Below are positions 22,269 to 25,952 of a stretch of DNA of 25,952 nucleotides, in pieces (the first letter of the stretch is position 1; each line of letters begins with the position of its first letter). The stretch spans positions 1 through 25,952 of the forward strand of contig CAXTHJ010000042.1 in the NCBI GenBank assembly GCA_964243985.1. The letters are read 5' to 3'. The stretch is from CAIOYC01 sp964243985. GTDB taxonomy: Bacteria; Pseudomonadota; Alphaproteobacteria; Caulobacterales; Caulobacteraceae. Both the position numbers and the translations under genes were made by a program. The notes under the pieces are model-generated. The model was given only the letters and a program-made list of their open reading frames with translations. It had not been told where the DNA came from and ran no database searches.

Positions 22269-22931
22269 TTACCCTTGACCCTGATCTCTCGACCCCAGCC
22301 AAAGGCGACGCGCCTGCTCGACGATGCGCAGAGCCTCATCGAAGGCCTGCGATATACTCATTTCAGTGGTGTCGAGCAAGACCGAATCCCTTGATTTCAC
22401 AAGGGGTGCGGTCGCCCGGCCGGAATCCCGCGCATCCCGGCGGCGCAGGTCCTCGATCATGTCGTCCAAGGTGCGAGGGTCGCCTTTCGCCGAGGTCTGC
22501 AGCCAGCGGCGGCGGGCGCGGGTCTCGAGCGCCGCATCGATGTAGAGCTTGGCCGGTGCGTCCGGCGCGATCACGGTGGCGATGTCCCGCCCGTCCAGCA
22601 CCGCGCCACCGGGCTGACGGGCGAAATCCTGCTGCAGGTTCAGGAGCGCGGCCCGGACCCCCGGATGCGCCGCCACCCGGCTTGCCGCCTCCCCCGATTC
22701 GCCCGATTGCAGCGACGGATCATCCAGATTGGAGAGATCGAGCGCCCGTGCAACCTCGGCGGCGCCGGCCTCGTCGTCCAGATCGCCTCCCCTCGTCCGC
22801 ACCGCCTGCCCCACCGCCCGGTAAAGCAGCCCCGTATCCAGATGCGGCAGGCCGTAATGGGCGGCGAGCCGCCCCGCGATTGTCCCCTTGCCCGAAGCGG
22901 CGGTCCCATCCACGGCGATGACGAAGTGCAT
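22269..22931 (-). CDS. cmk: (d)CMP kinase
   Basis: The 220-residue protein phosphorylates CMP and dCMP with ATP, feeding CTP and dCTP synthesis. It has the Walker A loop G9-TAASGKGT-17, 'DTGLLYRAVG' (the nucleotide-binding segment specific to cytidylate kinase), 'LDGRDIATVIAPDA' and the lid region 'RDARDSGRATAPL'. Length and motifs are those of bacterial Cmk. The ATG at 22931 places the first strand two residues in, as usual, but no clear ribosome-binding site precedes it. It lies upstream of rpsA in the conserved cmk-rpsA-ihfB order. Its usual partner aroA is absent upstream, where the prolyl oligopeptidase gene ends 43 bases away. Confidence 0.97.
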   Translation of the reverse strand: MHFVIAVDGTAASGKGTIAGRLAAHYGLPHLDTGLLYRAVGQAVRTRGGDLDDEAGAAEVARALDLSNLDDPSLQSGESGEAASRVAAHPGVRAALLNLQQDFARQPGGAVLDGRDIATVIAPDAPAKLYIDAALETRARRRWLQTSAKGDPRTLDDMIEDLRRRDARDSGRATAPLVKSRDSVLLDTTEMSISQAFDEALRIVEQARRLWLGSRDQGQG

Positions 22932-22974
22932 AGACGGCTTGATATAGCGGTCGGCAGGGAAGGCAATCGCGTCG

Positions 22975-25092
22975 TTAATCCACCAGCTTCTGCGCCAGAT
23001 AGACGTAGTGCCGCGCCCAGCGGCGGGCGTTCAGCTCCGGGTCGGCGTCGTTGGCGTGGCCGCCGAAGGTGTTCTCGTAATAGAGGTAGGGGTCGCCCAA
23101 GGCCTCCATCTTGGCCGCGAGCTTTCGGGCGTGACCGGGGTGGACGCGGTCGTCCTCGGTGTTGGTGGTGATGTAGGGCTCGGGATATTTCACGCCCTTC
23201 TTCAGCAGTTGATAGGCTGAATACTGGGCGATGAAGGCGCGGTCGGCGGGGACGTCCGGATCGCCGTACTCGCCCATCCAGGAGGCGCCAGCGGAGAGCT
23301 TGTTGTAGCGGAGCATGTCCACCAGGGGGCTCTCAATGACGACGGCGTTCCAGTAATCCGGATGCTGGGTCATCGACACGCTCATCAAGACGCCGCCGTT
23401 GGAGCGGCCGTAGATGCCCAGGCGCCGGGGCGAGGTGATCTTCCGCGCGAACAGGTCCTGCGCCACCGCGGCGAAATCGTCGAAGGCGCGCTGGCGGTGT
23501 TCGCGCAGCGCCGCGTCATGCCATTTGGGCCCAAACTCCCCGCCGCCTCGGATGTTGGTCAGGACATAGGCGCCGCCCTTCTCCAGCCACAGCTTGCCCA
23601 TCTCCGGCTTGTAGGCGGGAACCTCGGAGATCAGAAAGCCGCCGTAGCCGAACATCTGCGTCGGGGTCGATCCGTCGAACTTCATATGCAGGGGGTGGAC
23701 CACGAAATAGGGGATTTTGGTGCCGTCCTTGGAGACCGCCCAATGCTGCTCCACCACATCCTTTGAGCCGTCGAAGCGGGCCGGCAGGGTCTTGACCTTG
23801 TCCACCGCGGCCGAGTTGGCGTCGGCGAGCCAGAGAGCGGTGGGATCCAGGAAGCTTTCGGAGGTGATGAAGGCGTCGTTGCCCTCCTCCGACGCGGCGC
23901 GGATGGAGACGGCGGAGAGTTTTGGCAGATCCAGCGTCTGCGCCGCCCACCTGCGCCCGTCCCAGCCGAAGTCCAGTACCTTGCCCTTCACGTCGTCCAG
24001 CACGGCGACCAGCAGGTGGTCGCGGGTGGCGTCCACCTGATCGATGGTCTGGTGCTCGGTGGGGCGCAGGATCAGCCTTGGCGCGCCCGAAAGGATGCTC
24101 TTGAGGTCGTAGGCGAGGAGATCGCCAGCCTTGAAGCCCTTCCAGTCCTCCTGGATGGTGAAGGTGAGTTGGCCCTTCACGTATGCGCCGAGGCGGGATT
24201 TGCGCGGCATGTCGATGGCCGCGGGCGGCCGGTCGCCCTGGTCAAGAAAATAGAGCACGTCGTAGTCGGTGATCGACCGTTCGTAGATCACCCCGGCCAC
24301 ATGGCCGCCGGGGTCGCTCAGCACCCGCTCCCGCGCGCCGCCGCCGTCGGTGACCTTGCCCTCGAACACGGTCTTGGCGGCCGACAGGGGCGCGCCGCGC
24401 TTGATCCGCTTCAAGATATAAGCGTAGCCGGAGTTGGTCAGCGTGCCTGGCCCCCATTCGCGGCCGGCGATCAGGGTGTCCTTGTCCAGCCAGGCTTCAC
24501 TTTGCTTGCCGTTGGCGAAGGCGAAGCCGCCGGCGTCCGGCGCCACGAACGTCTTGGCCTCAGTATCGAACTCCCGCACCGTCACCGCGTCGCCGCCGCC
24601 GTTGGACAGCTCGATCAGGCAGTAGCGCTCCTCGGGGCGCAGGCACCGGGCGCCCTTCCAGAACCAGCTCTTGCCCTCGGCTTTCGAGAGGGCGTCGAGA
24701 TCGAGCAGATCGTCCCATTGCGGATCGTTGGTGCGGTAGGAATTGAGGGTGGTGCGCCGCCAGACGCCGTGGGGGTGGGTCTTATCCTGCCAGACGTTTT
24801 CCAGGCCCGAAGCGCGGAACTGCGGATAGGGAATGCGGTCCTTGGCGGTGAAGATGGCCAGGGCCTGCTGGCGATAGGGTTCGAACCGCTTGTCGCCCTC
24901 GAGACGCAGCGCCGTCCTGGCGTTCTGCCCCTTCGCCCAGTCCAGCGCCTTCTCCCCGCGAACGTCCTCCAGCCAGGCGAACGGATCGGCGGCCCCGGCG
25001 CCGCTCGCAGTCTCAGCGCAGGCGAGAGCCCCGCCGCCCAAGGCGATCACCCCGAAGACAAGGGAGACGGCGAGAGCGGCGGTGAGACGCAT
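22975..25092 (-). CDS. Prolyl oligopeptidase family serine peptidase (S9A), exported
   Basis: The 705-residue protein has an N-terminal Sec signal: an Arg, a hydrophobic core from about residue 4 to 22, and a cleavage region near 'ALACAETA'. A beta-propeller domain follows (about 95-430), then an alpha/beta-hydrolase domain. The triad is S564 in 'GIYGRSNGGVLMS', D647 in 'EDDRVHPGHA' and H679 in 'GGHANDAD'. R649 matches the substrate-binding Arg of prolyl oligopeptidases. The enzyme cleaves short peptides after proline, here probably in the periplasm. The ATG at 25092 is preferred over a longer open frame to 25323: it has AGGAG 8 bases upstream, begins a normal signal peptide, and the extension looks non-coding. 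It would complement the peptide transporter encoded nearby, although the two are not in one operon. Confidence 0.93.
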   Translation of the reverse strand: MRLTAALAVSLVFGVIALGGGALACAETASGAGAADPFAWLEDVRGEKALDWAKGQNARTALRLEGDKRFEPYRQQALAIFTAKDRIPYPQFRASGLENVWQDKTHPHGVWRRTTLNSYRTNDPQWDDLLDLDALSKAEGKSWFWKGARCLRPEERYCLIELSNGGGDAVTVREFDTEAKTFVAPDAGGFAFANGKQSEAWLDKDTLIAGREWGPGTLTNSGYAYILKRIKRGAPLSAAKTVFEGKVTDGGGARERVLSDPGGHVAGVIYERSITDYDVLYFLDQGDRPPAAIDMPRKSRLGAYVKGQLTFTIQEDWKGFKAGDLLAYDLKSILSGAPRLILRPTEHQTIDQVDATRDHLLVAVLDDVKGKVLDFGWDGRRWAAQTLDLPKLSAVSIRAASEEGNDAFITSESFLDPTALWLADANSAAVDKVKTLPARFDGSKDVVEQHWAVSKDGTKIPYFVVHPLHMKFDGSTPTQMFGYGGFLISEVPAYKPEMGKLWLEKGGAYVLTNIRGGGEFGPKWHDAALREHRQRAFDDFAAVAQDLFARKITSPRRLGIYGRSNGGVLMSVSMTQHPDYWNAVVIESPLVDMLRYNKLSAGASWMGEYGDPDVPADRAFIAQYSAYQLLKKGVKYPEPYITTNTEDDRVHPGHARKLAAKMEALGDPYLYYENTFGGHANDADPELNARRWARHYVYLAQKLVD

Positions 25093-25190
25093 GGGACAGG
25101 CTCCTGGACGGCGGCCCGCCACCCTATCTCGCCAAGGCCGTCCGTTCCAAGAGCGATCCTGCTTCCTCTCTATGGGACAAAGCCGGCCCG

Positions 25191-25379
25191 TCAGTGGGCG
25201 TCCAGCGCGTCGATCATCGAGCGGGCGCGGCGCAGGGCTTCCTCGCTCCCTTCCGCGAGAGTCGCCGTCACCACCTGCGTCAGGGCGAGGCGCCCGCTCG
25301 GCGGGTAGATGTAGGCGAACCAAAGGAGAGGCGAGCGGGTAAAGCGGATCTGGTGGCAGCGATAGCTGGCGTCGCCCAT
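25191..25379 (-). CDS. Hypothetical protein, 62 aa, coupled to the XRE regulator
   Basis: A 62-residue frame starts at the ATG at 25379, two bases after the stop codon of the XRE regulator, and runs 'MGDASYRCHQIRF...' to a TGA at 25191. The tight coupling and C-terminal helix ('EEALRRARSMIDALDAH') support translation. A longer frame extending to 25802 simply reads antisense-like, arginine/proline-rich sequence through the regulator in another frame, so the short start is preferred. No domain is recognised. The middle is hydrophobic ('SPLLWFAYIYPPSGRLAL') but too short and polar-flanked for a confident membrane call. It may act with the regulator; unknown. Confidence 0.6.
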   Translation of the reverse strand: MGDASYRCHQIRFTRSPLLWFAYIYPPSGRLALTQVVTATLAEGSEEALRRARSMIDALDAH

Positions 25380-25381
25380 GA

Positions 25382-25753
25382 TCAGGCCGCCGCGCCTTCG
25401 GTGTGCAGCGCCTTGGCGAGGTCGAGGAAGTGGCGGCGGGGACGCTCCTTCAGCCGGTAATAGGCGTCCACCAGTTCGCTGGTCTCCTTGCTGGCGAGCA
25501 GGTCGGCCTCCTCGTGAACCCCGCTCTGCGTCTTGGAGCCGAGGCCGTCGTAGAAATAGTTGATCGGCACGTCCAGCGCCTGGGCGAACTTCCACACCTT
25601 GTCGGCGGACATCTTGTTGGCGGCGCACTCGAACTTCTGCACCTGCTGGAACTGGCAGCCGGCGGCGGCGCCCAGCTGCTGCTGGGTCAGGCCGAGCAGG
25701 AGCCGGCGGCGGCGGAGGCGCCGTCCCATGTGCAGGTCGATATCCTCGATCAT
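25382..25753 (-). CDS. XRE-family helix-turn-helix transcriptional regulator
   Basis: The 123-residue protein has a Cro/CI-type helix-turn-helix at about 10-66: 'LGLTQQQLGAAAGCQFQQVQKFE' is the turn and recognition helix region, followed by 'LDVPINYFYDGL'. The 'FQQVQKFE' form is typical of a group of short XRE regulators widespread in alphaproteobacteria. The C-terminal 50 residues are helical and charged and probably dimerise. The start ATG at 25753 follows weak ribosome-binding sequence. It forms a tight pair with the 62-residue protein downstream. Targets are unknown; nothing suggests a phage or toxin-antitoxin origin beyond the small partner gene. Confidence 0.92.
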   Translation of the reverse strand: MIEDIDLHMGRRLRRRRLLLGLTQQQLGAAAGCQFQQVQKFECAANKMSADKVWKFAQALDVPINYFYDGLGSKTQSGVHEEADLLASKETSELVDAYYRLKERPRRHFLDLAKALHTEGAAA

Positions 25754-25774
25754 CGAAAGCCCCTTGGAAACCGT

Positions 25775-25807
25775 CGTCCCACGGCGGGACGGCTCCCCTC
25801 ACAGGGG
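25775..25807. repeat. Two adjacent short hairpins between the edge gene and the XRE regulator
   Basis: CGTCCC-5-GGGACG (25775-25791) and CCCCT-CAC-AGGGG (25795-25807) are perfect stems 3 bases apart. They lie after the stop of the leftward edge gene and 22 bases before the XRE start. Read leftward, no T-run of useful length follows, so they are weak terminator candidates. An operator for the XRE protein is an alternative. Confidence 0.35.
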
Positions 25808-25842
25808 CAAACGCCGTGCCGGGATCGCGGGTGGAGGGAGAG

Positions 25843-25952
25843 CTAATCCGCGTGCGGGGCGGGTTGCAACAGCCAGCGCCTTGGCCATCGGGAGCCCAGC
25901 GCCTTCAGGGCGCCGGGCTTCAAGCCCATCGCCGTCAGGGTGTGGATCGAGA
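25843..25952 (-). CDS. C-terminal end of a gene cut by the window edge, product not recognised
   Basis: The reverse strand is open from the window edge to a TAG at 25843-25845, giving about 35 residues ('SIHTLTAMGLKPGALKALGS' then an Arg/Trp-rich end). Third codon positions are nearly all G or C, as in the neighbouring genes, which supports coding. The fragment is too short to assign a family. It would lie upstream of the XRE regulator in the same direction. Confidence 0.45.
   Translation of the reverse strand, partial: SIHTLTAMGLKPGALKALGSRWPRRWLLQPAPHAD

Noticed and set aside
24016..25308. 430-residue + strand frame
   Set aside because: Antisense to the prolyl oligopeptidase, which has a complete catalytic triad and signal peptide.
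25093..25323. 77-residue N-terminal extension of the prolyl oligopeptidase frame
   Set aside because: The ATG at 25092 has a good ribosome-binding site and starts a signal peptide; the extension is Arg/Pro-rich and overlaps the 62-residue gene.
1..25952. CRISPR array, insertion sequence, prophage or tRNA-linked island
   Set aside because: No regularly spaced repeats, transposase, integrase, terminal inverted repeats or tRNA-like sequence was found on reading both strands.

Overview
The window looks like high-GC alphaproteobacterial chromosome, most likely from the Caulobacterales (Caulobacter/Phenylobacterium type). The evidence is the cmk-rpsA-ihfB order, an IhfB and a six-repeat S1 protein that resemble Caulobacter versions as I remember them, a GlnD of about 945 residues, and the strong G/C bias at third codon positions. 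The genus is inference. No rRNA, tRNA, insertion sequence or CRISPR array was seen, and no stretch over 300 bases lacks a gene.

Left part (1-15649): an accessory catabolic cluster, mostly on the + strand. It begins with a cut-off metal-dependent cyclase/hydrolase gene divergent from an IclR regulator. An amidohydrolase-type decarboxylase gene lies divergent from a rightward run: a salicylaldehyde/vanillin-type aldehyde dehydrogenase, a CrtI/PYROXD2-like FAD oxidoreductase, a 67-residue small protein, an iron-type alcohol dehydrogenase, a TetR regulator and a crotonase-fold protein that lacks both hydratase glutamates. A second, paralogous TetR gene points left. To its right is a second rightward run: a Dabb-domain protein, a MatB-like malonyl-CoA synthetase, a homoprotocatechuate-2,3-dioxygenase-like extradiol enzyme, a fumarylacetoacetate-hydrolase-family enzyme, an NAD(P)H:FMN reductase-like flavoprotein and a CocE/NonD-type hydrolase. 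Together these suggest decarboxylation or aldehyde oxidation of an aromatic acid, extradiol ring cleavage, C-C bond hydrolysis or isomerisation, and CoA activation of a short dicarboxylate. The substrate cannot be read from sequence. No dedicated uptake system or ring hydroxylase is present.

Right part (15651-25952): housekeeping genes, all on the - strand: glnD, a POT-family peptide transporter, ihfB, rpsA with a clear terminator, cmk, a secreted prolyl oligopeptidase, a 62-residue protein of unknown function, an XRE regulator and the tail of one more gene. The last catabolic gene and glnD converge with one base between their stop codons.

The points most worth a second look are: (1) an almost identical operator-like motif at 2554-2566 and 9370-9382, in the two divergent promoter regions, the second lying between a -35 and a -10; (2) the paralogous TetR pair; (3) the catabolic set as a possible uncharacterised aromatic pathway; (4) catalytic-residue substitutions in the crotonase and CocE-like proteins; (5) the small protein between two oxidoreductases; and (6) the peptide transporter, whose conserved N-terminus, including the proton-coupling ExxERF motif, is in frame but has no ATG, GTG or TTG in front of it.
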